From NCBI GenBank assembly GCA_036676355.1, contig JAKFDA010000017.1:1-64000 (forward strand): 64,000 nucleotides of DNA. Reading direction: 5' to 3'. The translations under genes and the position numbers were made by a program. Origin of the DNA: ZC4RG42 sp036676355 (GTDB lineage Bacteria > Pseudomonadota > Gammaproteobacteria > Burkholderiales > SG8-39). Shown piece after piece: positions 36,222-45,941 of this stretch. Position 1 is the first letter of the stretch, and every line of letters starts with the position of its first letter. The notes beneath the pieces are model-generated. The model was not told where the DNA came from and did not search any database. It worked only from the letters and a program-made list of their open reading frames with translations.

Positions 36222-36265
36222 GACGTTCATGGTTTGACTGCGCTTCGCGCGCTCACCACGAACGG
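36222..36265. repeat. Intergenic palindromic repeat, dapC-dapD copy 1
   Basis: The arms CGTTCATGGTTTGACTG and GCTCACCACGAACGG flank a CGCTTCGCGC loop. It is the first of three elements between dapC and dapD. Confidence 0.75.
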
Positions 36266-36272
36266 GTTAAGT

Positions 36273-36315
36273 CCGTTCGCCCTGAGCCGCTCGAAGAGCG
36301 AGTCGAAGGGTGAAC
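36273..36315. repeat. Intergenic palindromic repeat, dapC-dapD copy 2
   Basis: The variant arms CCGTTCGCCCTGAGC and GAGTCGAAGGGTGAAC resemble 25420-25468. Confidence 0.75.
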
Positions 36316-36344
36316 TTGGAGGTCTGCCTGAATCAAGTTCTTTC

Positions 36345-36394
36345 GCCGTTCATGGTTCGACTAAGCTCCGCGCGCTCACCACGAACGGCTCAGG
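36345..36394. repeat. Intergenic palindromic repeat, dapC-dapD copy 3
   Basis: The arms CCGTTCATGGTTCGACT and GCTCACCACGAACGG lie four bases after the dapC stop (minus strand). Confidence 0.75.
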
Positions 36395-36397
36395 TTC

Positions 36398-37588
36398 TTA
36401 GAGCGTCTGCGCGTAGGCGTTGAGGCGACGCAAGCCTTCGAGACATTCGTCCAGCGGCGCGACGAGCGCGACGCGGATGTAATGCGCGCCGGGATTCAAC
36501 CCATGCGCTTCGCGTGCGAGATAGCTGCCCGGTAAAACCGCGACATTATAGTTGGCGTACAGACCCTGAGCGAAAGCGGCATCGTCGATTGGCGTGCGAA
36601 TCCAGAAGTAGAAGCCGCCCGCCGGTATCGCGGTCTCCAGCGGCGCGCCCAGCAGTTCGCGGCCTGCGGAGAATTTTTCGCGATAGAGCTTGCGGTTCTC
36701 CACGACGTGCGTTTCGTCGAGCCAGGCTGCTTCACTCGCTTCCTGTATCGACGGGCTCATGGCGCTGCCGTGATAAGTGCGATAGAGCAGGAATTGCTTC
36801 ATCAGTTGCGCGTCGCCGGCGACGAAGCCGGAGCGCATGCCGGGGACGTTCGAACGCTTCGACAGGCTGGAAAACACGATGAGACGCGGAAAACCGTCGC
36901 GGCCGAGCTTGTGTGCCGCCTCCAGCGCGCCGAGCGGCGGATTCGCTTCGTCGAAATAAAGCTCCGAATAGCATTCGTCCGACACGATGACGAAGTCATG
37001 CCGATCGGATAGATCGAACAGCGTGCGCCATTCGTCCAGGCTCATGACCCTGCCGGTAGGGTTGCCGGGCGAGCAGCAATAAAGCAGCTGCACGCGCGGC
37101 CAGATATCGGCCGGCACTTTGCTGTAATCGATGGCGAAGTCGTTCTCTTGTCGCGCATTGACGTAATACGGCGTGGCGCCGGCGAGCAGCGCCGCGCCTT
37201 CATAGATTTGGTAGAACGGGTTCGGGCAGATCACCACCGGATCGCGCGTGTGGTCGATGACCGTCTGCGCAATGGCGAATAACGCTTCGCGCGAACCGTT
37301 GACCGGAAGGACCTGCGTGGCAGGGTCGACGTGCGGCAGGCCGTAGCGCCGCTGGAGCCATTCGGCGATGGCGATGCGCAACGAATCGGCGCCGGCGGTG
37401 GCAGGGTAGGCGGCAAGGCCGGCCAGATTGTCGGCCAGCACTCGCTGGATGAATTCGGGCGTCGGGTGCTTCGGCTCGCCGATCGACAGACTGATCGGAG
37501 CGTAGCTTTCGTTCGGAACGACCTGCGCGTACAGCGCGCGCAATTTTTCGAAGGGATAGGACTGCAGCTTGCCGAGATCGGGATTCAT
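36398..37588 (-). CDS. dapC: N-succinyldiaminopimelate aminotransferase
   Basis: A 396-residue PLP-dependent fold-type I aminotransferase. The start MNPDLGKLQSYPFEKLRALY and the SLSIGEPKHPTP region are typical of DapC. The PLP lysine is in FSSLSKRSNVPGMRSGFV, with CCSPGNPTGRVM and SDECYSELYF as further cofactor-contact motifs. It makes the amino donor transfer to N-succinyl-2-amino-6-ketopimelate. The ATG at 37588, 14 bases after queF, was chosen; the frame is open far upstream but there overlaps queF. Confidence 0.95.
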   Translation of the reverse strand: MNPDLGKLQSYPFEKLRALYAQVVPNESYAPISLSIGEPKHPTPEFIQRVLADNLAGLAAYPATAGADSLRIAIAEWLQRRYGLPHVDPATQVLPVNGSREALFAIAQTVIDHTRDPVVICPNPFYQIYEGAALLAGATPYYVNARQENDFAIDYSKVPADIWPRVQLLYCCSPGNPTGRVMSLDEWRTLFDLSDRHDFVIVSDECYSELYFDEANPPLGALEAAHKLGRDGFPRLIVFSSLSKRSNVPGMRSGFVAGDAQLMKQFLLYRTYHGSAMSPSIQEASEAAWLDETHVVENRKLYREKFSAGRELLGAPLETAIPAGGFYFWIRTPIDDAAFAQGLYANYNVAVLPGSYLAREAHGLNPGAHYIRVALVAPLDECLEGLRRLNAYAQTL

Positions 37589-37602
37589 TTTAGGTTCGGG
37601 CC

Positions 37603-38013
37603 TCAGCGGATGTTCGATTGCGTTGCGAACGCGGGCAGGGCCATTTCCGCTTTCCAGCCCTTTTTGCGATGTTCGGCCACGACAGTGGTGAAAATGCCGC
37701 CGCGCACGAAGAATCTGGCGGTCAGGCGCATGAAACGGGGCGCCAGCAGCTTCACCAGATCGTCGAGAATCTTGTTGGTCACGGCCTCGTGGAAGGCGCC
37801 TTCGTTGCGATAGGACCAGATGTACAGCTTGAGGCTTTTCAACTCCACGCATTTCCTGTCGGCAATGTAATCCAGATAGAGCACGGCGAAATCCGGTTGG
37901 CCGGTGACCGGGCACAGACAGGTGAATTCCGGGATCTCCATGTGGATGAGGAAATCGCGGTTCGGCGCGGGGTTGGGGAAGTGCTGCAGGGACGTGCTCT
38001 GTTTGCTCGGCAT
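37603..38013 (-). CDS. queF: NADPH-dependent 7-cyano-7-deazaguanine reductase QueF
   Basis: A 136-residue short-form QueF that reduces preQ0 to preQ1 in queuosine biosynthesis. The tunnelling-fold motif is EFTCLCPVTGQPDFAVL, whose cysteine forms the thioimide with substrate, followed by CVELKSLKLYIWSYRNEG and FHEAVTNKIL. All family residues expected of the type I enzyme are present. It is the first gene of the queF-dapC-dapD minus-strand run. A TATAAT -10 lies 41-46 bases upstream; no preQ1 riboswitch was recognised. Confidence 0.95.
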   Translation of the reverse strand: MPSKQSTSLQHFPNPAPNRDFLIHMEIPEFTCLCPVTGQPDFAVLYLDYIADRKCVELKSLKLYIWSYRNEGAFHEAVTNKILDDLVKLLAPRFMRLTARFFVRGGIFTTVVAEHRKKGWKAEMALPAFATQSNIR

Positions 38014-38053
38014 TTGGTCGATTGTGAGTGAAGCGGATAAGAAAGCGGGTGGT

Positions 38054-38059
38054 ATTATA
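38054..38059 (-). promoter_or_regulatory. Likely -10 element for queF
   Basis: The minus strand reads TATAAT, with a predicted leader of about 33 bases to the queF ATG. The -35 is poor, so an activator or extended contacts may be needed. Confidence 0.45.
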
Positions 38060-38233
38060 CGGGCCGCTTTCTAACTGCCCCACTAAGAAGCGCAACCGAG
38101 GAAAAGCTTGTAAAACCGTGGCATAGGCTGCCCGCGAGGAGAGGAGCGACTTGCGGCTGATCCGGGCGCTCTGCGAAGCGCCGACCCTGGTGATTAAAGC
38201 TCCCTTCGCGCGCCTGACCGGCTTCGATCCAAC

Positions 38234-41200
38234 GTGCGTCTAACACAACTGAAACTCGCAGGGTTCAAGTCTTTCGTGGACCCGAGCACCATTCATGTAC
38301 CCGGGCAGCTGGTCGGTGTCGTCGGCCCCAACGGCTGCGGCAAATCCAACATCATCGATGCGGTGCGCTGGGTACTGGGCGAATCGAGAGCGTCGGCACT
38401 GCGCGGCGAATCGATGCAGGACGTCATCTTCAACGGCTCGACCCTGCGCAAGCCGGTCGCGCGGGCGAGCGTCGAACTGATCTTCGACAACAGCCTCGGC
38501 AAGGCGGCCGGGCAGTGGTCGCAATACGCCGAAATCTCGGTCAAGCGCATCCTCACGCGCGAAGGCGACTCGACCTATTGGATCAACAACACCCAGGTGC
38601 GCCGGCGTGACGTGCAGGATATCTTCCTCGGCACCGGGGTCGGTCCGCGCGCGTACGCCATCATCGAGCAGGGCATGATCTCGCGCGTCATCGACGCCAA
38701 GCCCGAGGAACTGCGCGTATTTCTGGAAGAAGCGGCCGGCGTCTCCAAATACAAGGAGCGTCGCCGGGAAACCGAAAACCGCCTGGAAGATACGCGCGAG
38801 AATCTGGCGCGGGTGGAAGATATCCGTCGTGAACTCGACGCGCAGATCGAGAAGCTCTCGCTGCAGGCCGAAGTGGCGCAGCAATACAAGACCTATCAGG
38901 TCGAGGCGCGCGACAAACAGAATCTGCTGTGGTTTCTGCGCAAGCAGGACGCCGAAGCCGATGCGCAGCGCATGCAGCGCGACATCGAGCAGGCGGTCAA
39001 TGCGCTCGAAGCCGAAACCGCGCGATTGCGCGAAATCGAGGCGCGGCTCGAAGAAGCTCGCGCCGAGCATTACGCCGCGGCCGATGCGGTGAATGCCGCG
39101 CAGGGCGAGTTCTACGGCGTCAATAGCGAAGTCTCGCGGCTGGAAACCGAAATTCGTTATGTCGGCGAAAAACGCCAGCGGCTCGAAACGCAGTCGGCAC
39201 AGCTCGACATGCAGGTCGAGCAGTGGCAGCGACAGCGCGAAGATCTGGGCGAAGCGCTCGGCATGTGGCGTAGTCGTCGCGAAAGCGCGGCCGAACGCAT
39301 TGCGGTGGCGCAGGCGCGCGTCGACGAGGAGCAAGCCAGACTGCCGGAAACCGACGAGACCTTCCGTGGCGTGCAGGCGCAACTGAGCGAGGCGCGCGAT
39401 GCGATCGCACAGGCCGAGCAGGATTTCCAGGTCGAGCAGACGCACCTCTCGCACATCGGCAAAGCGTTGCAGCAATTCGAGGTGCGCGAGGAACGCCTCA
39501 TCGCCGAGCGCGGCGCGCTGGTCGAGCCGGATCAGGAGCGAGTGACCGAGTTGCAGGAGAGCATCGCACTCGCGGAGGCCGAACTGGCCGAATGCACCGA
39601 GCGCATCCGCACGCTGCGCGAGGAGATGCCGCAACTCGAAGCGGCGCGCGGCGAAGCCTTGCAACGACTTCAGGAACTGCAGCGCGAGGGCCATACGCTC
39701 GAAGGCCGCCTGACGGCCCTGCAGCATATCCAGGCGCAGGTCGAACAGAACGGCAAGATCAAGGACTGGCTGGACAAGCACGAACTGCAGAATCTGCCGC
39801 GTTTGTGGCAGAAGATCACGGTCGAACCCGGCTGGGAAACAGCGGCCGAATCGATTCTGCGCGAGCGGCTGCACGCGCTCGAACTGTCCGATCCGGATTT
39901 ACTGCAGCGCCTGCTCGACGATGCGCCGCAAGGCAAAGTCAGCGTGTACGCGCGCGAAAGCGGCACGGCGCCGGCACAGCCGCACGGCGAATTCAATCCG
40001 CTCTGCGCGCTGGTGCGCTGCACCGACGAGGCGGTGCGCGCGTTGCTCGAAGATTGGCTGACCGGTATCTACGTCGTCGAAGGCATTCCGCGCCTGATGA
40101 CGCGCCTGGCGTTGCCCGCCGGCGCCGTGCTGGTCAATCGCGAAGGACATCAGTTCACGCGTTACGCGGTGTCCTTCCACGGTCCTGATTCCGGCGATGC
40201 CGGCATTCTCGCGCGGCAGCGAGAAATCGAGGGATTGATCGAGGAAGTTGCGCTCAGCACTGCACGTATCGATACGGCGCAGGCCGAACACGAACGCAGC
40301 AACCGCGCACTCGCGGATCGTCGCCTCATGTTGTCCGAATTGCAGGCGCGCGAAGCAGCCAACAATCGCGAGCGGCACACGCAGCAGATGGAACTGCTCA
40401 AGCTCAATGAGGGCGTGGCCCGTGTGCGCGAGCGTGCCGCGCAGATCGATCACGAACTGGAAGAACTGCGCAGCGAAAAAGAAACCGAGCAGGGCAGGCA
40501 GGTCGAAGCCGAGTCCAATCTGGAACGACAGCAGGCCGAAATCGACGAGTTGTACAGCCGGCACGAAACCGTGAAGGCCGCGCATGATCAGGCCGGCCAG
40601 GCGCTCGAGCAGCAGCGGCAGACGGTGCAGACCGCCGAGCGCGAATTGCAGGAAGCGAATTTTGCCGAACGCGAATGCGCCAACAAGGTTGGCGAGATCG
40701 AGCGGACCATCGAAGGTCTGGCCGATCAGATAGAACGCGGTCAGGAAACGCGCGAAAGCGCGCGCGCCGAGCTGCAGGAGATACATGACGGCGGCTTGCG
40801 CGAACAATTGCAGGTAGTGCTGGAGCAGCGTGGCGAACGCGAACAGGCTTTGACCGAAGCGCGCGACCGTCAGGAAGAACTGACGCAGGTGCTGCGCGCG
40901 GCCGACGAAGAACGACTTGGTTGCGAACAGAATCTGCCGCCGCTGCGCGATCGCATCGGCGACTTGCGCTTGAAAGAGCAGGCTGCGCGACTGAATTTCG
41001 ATCAGTACGCGGAACAGCTCAGTGTCGCCGGAGCGGACGAAGCTGCGCTGACGCAAATGGCCGAAGCCAACAAGCAGCGTCCCAGTGCCTTGCAGGGCGA
41101 GATCAACCGCCTCAATCAATTGATGGGCGATCTGGGCGCGATCAACATGGCCGCGCTGGATGAACTGGCGGCGTCAACCGAGCGCAAGAGCTTCCTCGAT

Positions 41201-41755
41201 GCGCAATCGGCCGACCTTGCGCAGGCACTTGAAACGCTGGAGAACGCAATTCGTCGCATCGACCGTGAAACGCGCGAGATGCTGCAGACGACTTTCGATG
41301 AAGTGAACGGGCATTTCGGCCGCATGTTTCCCGCGCTGTTCGGCGGCGGCGAAGCGAAGCTGATCATGACCGGCGACGAAATCCTCGACGCAGGCATCGA
41401 AGTCCATGCGCAACCGCCGGGCAAGCGTAATTCCAGCATCCAGCTGCTTTCCGGTGGCGAAAAGGCGCTCACCGCCATTTCGCTGATCTTCTCGCTGTTC
41501 CAGTTGAATCCCGCGCCGTTCTGTCTGCTCGACGAGGTGGACGCGCCGCTGGACGACAGCAACACCGAGCGCTTCTGCAATCTGGTGCGCAAGATGTCGG
41601 AGAACACGCAGTTCCTCTTCATCAGCCACAGCAAGATCACCATGGAACTGGCGAACCAACTGGTCGGTGTCACCATGCAGGAACAGGGTGTATCGCGCGT
41701 GGTCTCGGTCGATATCGAAGAGGCGCTGCGCATGAAAGAATCCGTGGCTGCGTGA
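38234..41755 (+). CDS. smc: Chromosome partition protein SMC
   Basis: A 1173-residue SMC ATPase, the motor of the SMC-ScpAB condensin. The head Walker A GPNGCGKSN lies at residues 31-39. Two long coiled-coil arms surround a hinge near residues 505-665 (roughly from VSVYARESGTAPAQPH). The C-terminal head has the signature QLLSGGEKALTAI and Walker B PFCLLDEVDAPLDDSN. The start codon is GTG at 38234, which gives MRLTQLKLAGFKSFVDP, exactly the family N-terminus. zipA and ligA follow closely, an arrangement common in proteobacteria. Confidence 0.97.
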   Translation: MRLTQLKLAGFKSFVDPSTIHVPGQLVGVVGPNGCGKSNIIDAVRWVLGESRASALRGESMQDVIFNGSTLRKPVARASVELIFDNSLGKAAGQWSQYAEISVKRILTREGDSTYWINNTQVRRRDVQDIFLGTGVGPRAYAIIEQGMISRVIDAKPEELRVFLEEAAGVSKYKERRRETENRLEDTRENLARVEDIRRELDAQIEKLSLQAEVAQQYKTYQVEARDKQNLLWFLRKQDAEADAQRMQRDIEQAVNALEAETARLREIEARLEEARAEHYAAADAVNAAQGEFYGVNSEVSRLETEIRYVGEKRQRLETQSAQLDMQVEQWQRQREDLGEALGMWRSRRESAAERIAVAQARVDEEQARLPETDETFRGVQAQLSEARDAIAQAEQDFQVEQTHLSHIGKALQQFEVREERLIAERGALVEPDQERVTELQESIALAEAELAECTERIRTLREEMPQLEAARGEALQRLQELQREGHTLEGRLTALQHIQAQVEQNGKIKDWLDKHELQNLPRLWQKITVEPGWETAAESILRERLHALELSDPDLLQRLLDDAPQGKVSVYARESGTAPAQPHGEFNPLCALVRCTDEAVRALLEDWLTGIYVVEGIPRLMTRLALPAGAVLVNREGHQFTRYAVSFHGPDSGDAGILARQREIEGLIEEVALSTARIDTAQAEHERSNRALADRRLMLSELQAREAANNRERHTQQMELLKLNEGVARVRERAAQIDHELEELRSEKETEQGRQVEAESNLERQQAEIDELYSRHETVKAAHDQAGQALEQQRQTVQTAERELQEANFAERECANKVGEIERTIEGLADQIERGQETRESARAELQEIHDGGLREQLQVVLEQRGEREQALTEARDRQEELTQVLRAADEERLGCEQNLPPLRDRIGDLRLKEQAARLNFDQYAEQLSVAGADEAALTQMAEANKQRPSALQGEINRLNQLMGDLGAINMAALDELAASTERKSFLDAQSADLAQALETLENAIRRIDRETREMLQTTFDEVNGHFGRMFPALFGGGEAKLIMTGDEILDAGIEVHAQPPGKRNSSIQLLSGGEKALTAISLIFSLFQLNPAPFCLLDEVDAPLDDSNTERFCNLVRKMSENTQFLFISHSKITMELANQLVGVTMQEQGVSRVVSVDIEEALRMKESVAA

Positions 41756-41825
41756 AACTGATTGCCGCGCAACGCCAACTTGCCGTCGCGATGTCCGTCG
41801 AAAAGAACGCAGGGAGAAGCAACGC

Positions 41826-42959
41826 ATGAGCGAGCTCCAGCTCGGATTGTTGATCATCGGCGCACTGGTCGTGATCGCGGTGATTGTCTATAACAAATGG
41901 CAGGAAAACCGCCTGCGCCGCAGAACGGAGAGCGCGTTCGCGACCGTCCATGAAGACGTCTTGCTCGGCGGCGCCAAGGCGGCATCGTACGAGATCGACG
42001 AAGGTATCGTCGCGCCGACGCCATACGAAGCGCCGCCCGAGCAATTCGAGGAGGTGCGAGTCGAACACGTTCTGGGCGATGTCGACTCGTCGATCGAACC
42101 CGCAGTATCCGAACCCGCAGCGGCGGATGCATTGCCCTTTGCGGTACTCAATGAAGCGCTCGATTGCATCGCCACGCTGGAATGCCCCACTGCGGTCGGT
42201 GGCGACCGCATCGCCGCGCGTGCGCAGCCGCTGTTCGATGACGAAGTCGCGCGACGCGTGCATTGGGAAGGCCTCGACGAGGCCGACGGAACCTGGGGCG
42301 CGGTGCTGCCGGATCAGGCGTACACCAGAGTTCGTCTGGGTTTTCAGCTTGCCACTCAGGCCGGCGCGGTGTCGCAGTACCAGCTCGAATCGTTCGCCTC
42401 ATCGAGCGTCGAACTGGCGCTGGCCCTGTCGGCCGACGTCAATGTTGTCGACACCGAGGCGGCCATGCAGCAGGCCGCGCGCCTGGACCAGTTCTGCGCC
42501 GATTTCGACGTGCAGGTCGGCTTGTCGGTGATCACCGACGAGACGCACACCATCCCGGGCACCAAGATTCGCGGCGTGGCGGAAAGCGCGGGTTTCATCC
42601 TGAGCAAGGACGGCCGCTACCATCGTTACGACGAAGACGGCCTGGAACTGTACATGCTGTCGAATATGGAACCGATGCCGTTCCATATCGAAACCATTCG
42701 CACGCTGACCACGCGCGGCGTGACCCTGCTGCTCAATGTGCCGCGCGCGCCGGGAGCGTCCGTCACGTTTCGCAGCTACATCAAATTCGCCCGCCAGTTG
42801 GCTGAAGCACTGGACGGAACGCTGGTCGACGATAACAAGCAGCCGATCGGCGAGCGCGCGATCGAACAGGTCGGCGCGCAACTGTCCACCATTTACGATG
42901 CCATGAGCGCGGGCGGCATTCCGGCCGGGAGTGCGGCGGCGCGCCGTCTGTTCGCTTGA
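41826..42959 (+). CDS. zipA: Cell division protein ZipA (FtsZ-binding)
   Basis: A 377-residue divisome protein tethering FtsZ to the inner membrane. One N-terminal membrane helix (ELQLGLLIIGALVVIAVIVY) is followed by a charged/proline-containing linker to about residue 115 and a C-terminal FtsZ-binding domain ending near FARQLAEALDGTLVDDNKQPI. The sequence is divergent from E. coli ZipA, but topology, length and the smc-zipA-ligA position support the call. The ATG at 41826 is preceded by GGGAGAAG. The stop is seven bases before the ligA ATG. Confidence 0.85.
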   Translation: MSELQLGLLIIGALVVIAVIVYNKWQENRLRRRTESAFATVHEDVLLGGAKAASYEIDEGIVAPTPYEAPPEQFEEVRVEHVLGDVDSSIEPAVSEPAAADALPFAVLNEALDCIATLECPTAVGGDRIAARAQPLFDDEVARRVHWEGLDEADGTWGAVLPDQAYTRVRLGFQLATQAGAVSQYQLESFASSSVELALALSADVNVVDTEAAMQQAARLDQFCADFDVQVGLSVITDETHTIPGTKIRGVAESAGFILSKDGRYHRYDEDGLELYMLSNMEPMPFHIETIRTLTTRGVTLLLNVPRAPGASVTFRSYIKFARQLAEALDGTLVDDNKQPIGERAIEQVGAQLSTIYDAMSAGGIPAGSAAARRLFA

Positions 42960-42965
42960 TGAGCG

Positions 42966-44996
42966 ATGTCCGTTCCCGCTGAGATCCGCGCCCGGGCTGC
43001 CCGCCTGCGGCACGACATCGAGGATCATAACCGCCGTTACTACGTCCTTGATGCACCGAGCATCAGCGACGCCGAATACGACGCGTTGTTCCGTGAACTG
43101 CAGGCGCTGGAAGCGTGCTATCCGGAACTCATCTCGCCGGATTCACCGACCCAGCGTGTTGGCGCCGCGCCGCTGGGCGCCTTCATGCCGGTGAAGCATC
43201 GCGTGCCGATGCTCTCGCTCAACAACGCCTTCAGCGACGAGGACATCGAAGCCTTCGACCGACGCGTGCGCGACATGCTCGGCATCGAGACGGTGAGCTA
43301 CTACTGCGAGCCGAAATTCGACGGGCTTGCCATCAACCTCAGCTATGAACGGGGCCGCCTGGCGCAGGGCGCAACGCGAGGCGACGGTTATACCGGCGAG
43401 GATGTCACCGCGAACTTGCGCACGATAAAGAACATTCCCCTGCGCCTGCCCGTGACCGAATCGCCCGCGGTGCTGGAAGTGCGCGGCGAAGTGCTAATGT
43501 GGCGAGAGGATTTCGAACGGCTCAACGTCGCGCAGCGTGAACGCGGCGACAAGGAATTCGTCAATCCGCGCAACGCTGCCGCCGGCAGTCTGCGGCAGCT
43601 CGACTCGCGCATCACTGCGCGGCGCCCGCTGCGTTTTTTTGCCTATGGGGTGGGGCATGTGGAAGGCATGCCGTTGCCGCCGACGCAAAGTGGATTGATC
43701 GATGCTCTGGCCGAACTCGGCTTCGCAGTGTCCCGCGATCGCCGTGTCGTGCAGGGTACGTCGGGTCTGCATGCGTTCTATGCCGACATGCGGACGCGCC
43801 GAGCCGAACTGGCCTACGACATCGACGGCGTGGTCTATAAGGTGGACAGCCTGGCGCAGCAGGATGAACTGGGCTTTGTTTCGCGCGCGCCGCGTTTTGC
43901 GATCGCGCACAAATATCCCGCCGAAGAGGCGCAGACCGAATTGCAGGCGATCGAGATCCAGGTCGGCCGCACCGGTGCGCTGACCCCGGTGGCGCGACTC
44001 AAGCCGGTGTTCGTCGGCGGTGTGACCGTTACCAACGCGACGTTGCACAACGAAGACGAAGTGCGGCGCAAGGATGTCTGGCCGGGCGACACCGTTATCG
44101 TGCGGCGTGCCGGCGATGTGATTCCGGAGGTGGTCGGCGTGGCCAAGCCCGGCGCCCGTCGCGCCGAAGATCGCTTCGTCATGCCGTTGATCTGTCCGGT
44201 ATGCGGCTCGGCGGTGGTGCGCCTGCCGGATGAGGCCGTCGCGCGCTGCTCCGGCGGGTTGTTCTGTCCGGCGCAGCGCAAGCAGGCGTTGCTGCACTTT
44301 GCCTCACGGCGCGCGATGGATGTCGAGGGTTTGGGCGAAAAACTGGTGGATCAGTTGGTCGAAGGCGGCATCGTCCGCACGCCGCCCGATCTGTATCGCC
44401 TGGGCGTTGCCAGGCTGGCGGCGCTCGAACGCATGGGCGAGCGTTCGGCGCAGAATCTGCTGGCCGCGCTGGATCGTTCGCGCCGGCCGACGCTGGCGCG
44501 TTTCGTCTATGCACTGGGCATCCGCAATGTCGGCGAGGCGACGGCCAAGGATCTGGCCCATCACTACGGCACGCTGGATGCTTTGATGAGTGCCGACGAA
44601 ACGGCGCTGCTGGAAGTGCCGGATGTCGGTCCCATTGTCGCAAAGGCGATCCGCCAGTTTTTCGATGAACCGCATAATCGTGAAATCATCGAGCAGTTGC
44701 GCGCACCGGGTATGGTGGAAGTGCGCGAGACGGCGCCACGCAAGGTGGCGCACGGTGGCGCGGCGGCCGGTAAGACTTTCGTCCTGACCGGCACGTTGCC
44801 GAGCATGGCGCGCGAAGACGCCAAGGCGTTGATCGAGTCGCACGGCGGCAAGGTCGCCGGTTCGGTATCGAAGAAGACGGATTACGTGATTGCCGGCGCG
44901 GATGCCGGCAGTAAATTGAGCAAGGCGGAGGAACTCGGCGTAACGATCCTCGACCAAGCCGGGCTCATCGACTTACTGCAGCATTTACAGAACTGA
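42966..44996 (+). CDS. ligA: NAD-dependent DNA ligase
   Basis: A 676-residue LigA that seals nicks during replication and repair. Domain Ia and the adenylation domain hold the active-site motif EPKFDG near residue 116 (Phe in place of the usual Leu of KxDG). An OB fold follows, then a four-cysteine zinc finger (CPVCGSAVV...), helix-hairpin-helix repeats (EVPDVGPIVAKAI) and a C-terminal BRCT domain (GKTFVLTGTLPSMAREDAK). Length and domain order are complete. The galU gene starts 11 bases downstream. Confidence 0.97.
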   Translation: MSVPAEIRARAARLRHDIEDHNRRYYVLDAPSISDAEYDALFRELQALEACYPELISPDSPTQRVGAAPLGAFMPVKHRVPMLSLNNAFSDEDIEAFDRRVRDMLGIETVSYYCEPKFDGLAINLSYERGRLAQGATRGDGYTGEDVTANLRTIKNIPLRLPVTESPAVLEVRGEVLMWREDFERLNVAQRERGDKEFVNPRNAAAGSLRQLDSRITARRPLRFFAYGVGHVEGMPLPPTQSGLIDALAELGFAVSRDRRVVQGTSGLHAFYADMRTRRAELAYDIDGVVYKVDSLAQQDELGFVSRAPRFAIAHKYPAEEAQTELQAIEIQVGRTGALTPVARLKPVFVGGVTVTNATLHNEDEVRRKDVWPGDTVIVRRAGDVIPEVVGVAKPGARRAEDRFVMPLICPVCGSAVVRLPDEAVARCSGGLFCPAQRKQALLHFASRRAMDVEGLGEKLVDQLVEGGIVRTPPDLYRLGVARLAALERMGERSAQNLLAALDRSRRPTLARFVYALGIRNVGEATAKDLAHHYGTLDALMSADETALLEVPDVGPIVAKAIRQFFDEPHNREIIEQLRAPGMVEVRETAPRKVAHGGAAAGKTFVLTGTLPSMAREDAKALIESHGGKVAGSVSKKTDYVIAGADAGSKLSKAEELGVTILDQAGLIDLLQHLQN

Positions 44997-45007
44997 AAAG
45001 GAATGGA

Positions 45008-45877
45008 ATGTCTTTGATCACTAAAGCGGTGTTTCCGGTCGCCGGATTCGGTAGCCGGTTTCTGCCGGCAACCAAGGCCAGTCCCAAGGAAATGATGCCG
45101 GTGGTGGACAAGCCGCTCATCCAGTACGCCGTCGAGGAGGCCGTCGCCGCAGGTTGCACGGAGATGATTTTCATCACCGGGCGGCACAAGCGCGCAATCG
45201 AAGATCATTTCGACAAGGCTTACGAGATCGAGAATGAGCTCGCCTCGCGCGGCAAGCAGGAACTGCTCGATCTGGTGCAGGGTATTCTGCCGAAGAACGT
45301 CAATTGCATTTACATTCGTCAGCCGGAGCAACTCGGCCTCGGCCACGCGGTGCTGTGCGCGCAGCCGATCGTCAACAACGAGCCCTTCGCCGTCATCCTG
45401 GCCGACGATCTGATCGATGCGCCCATATCGGCCATGAAGCAGATGACCGACGTGTTCAATCGGGAAGGTCGTTCGGTACTCGGTGTCATGGAAGTGCCGC
45501 GCGAGCAGACCAGCAGCTACGGCATCGTGCGGGCAACCCGCGTCGACGATCGGCTCGAATCGATCGAGGCGATCGTGGAAAAACCGAAGCCGGCCGATGC
45601 GCCCTCCAATCTCGCGGTGATCGGCCGCTATGTGCTGACGCCGCGCATTTTTCATCATCTGCGTAACGTCAAGGCGGGTGCGGGCGGGGAGATCCAGCTC
45701 ACCGATGCCATCGCCGCGCTGCTGCGCGAGGAGCGCGTGCTGGCCTATCGCTTCGAAGGCACGCGTTATGACTGCGGCTCCAAGCTCGGCTATCTGCAGG
45801 CGACGGTGGCATTCGGCCGCAAGCACGGCGAAGTGGGCGCGCAATTCGACAGCTGGTTGAACGAGCAGTACGCCTGA
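45008..45877 (+). CDS. galU: UTP--glucose-1-phosphate uridylyltransferase
   Basis: A 289-residue nucleotidyltransferase making UDP-glucose for cell-envelope polysaccharides. The N-terminal signature is VFPVAGFGSRFLPATKASPKEM, followed by VDKPLIQYAVEEA, EQLGLGHAVLCAQP, ILADDLID and the C-terminal GGEIQLTDAI. The ATG at 45008 is preceded by AAGGA. It follows ligA by 11 bases and is probably co-transcribed with it. Confidence 0.96.
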   Translation: MSLITKAVFPVAGFGSRFLPATKASPKEMMPVVDKPLIQYAVEEAVAAGCTEMIFITGRHKRAIEDHFDKAYEIENELASRGKQELLDLVQGILPKNVNCIYIRQPEQLGLGHAVLCAQPIVNNEPFAVILADDLIDAPISAMKQMTDVFNREGRSVLGVMEVPREQTSSYGIVRATRVDDRLESIEAIVEKPKPADAPSNLAVIGRYVLTPRIFHHLRNVKAGAGGEIQLTDAIAALLREERVLAYRFEGTRYDCGSKLGYLQATVAFGRKHGEVGAQFDSWLNEQYA

Positions 45878-45941
45878 ACGTATCCCGGCCGGCGCGGTTC
45901 GCTATACTCTTCGCCCATTACTGGCGCCGCGGGAGAAGCGC

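Noticed and set aside
38028..38058. Divergent promoter for smc using TTGTGA and TATTAT
   Set aside because: The spacing between the hexamers is 25 bases, too long for sigma-70.
38014..38110. Possible preQ1 riboswitch before queF
   Set aside because: The leader is only about 33 bases from the likely start site and lacks the compact pseudoknot pattern; no terminator or SD-sequestering stem is seen.
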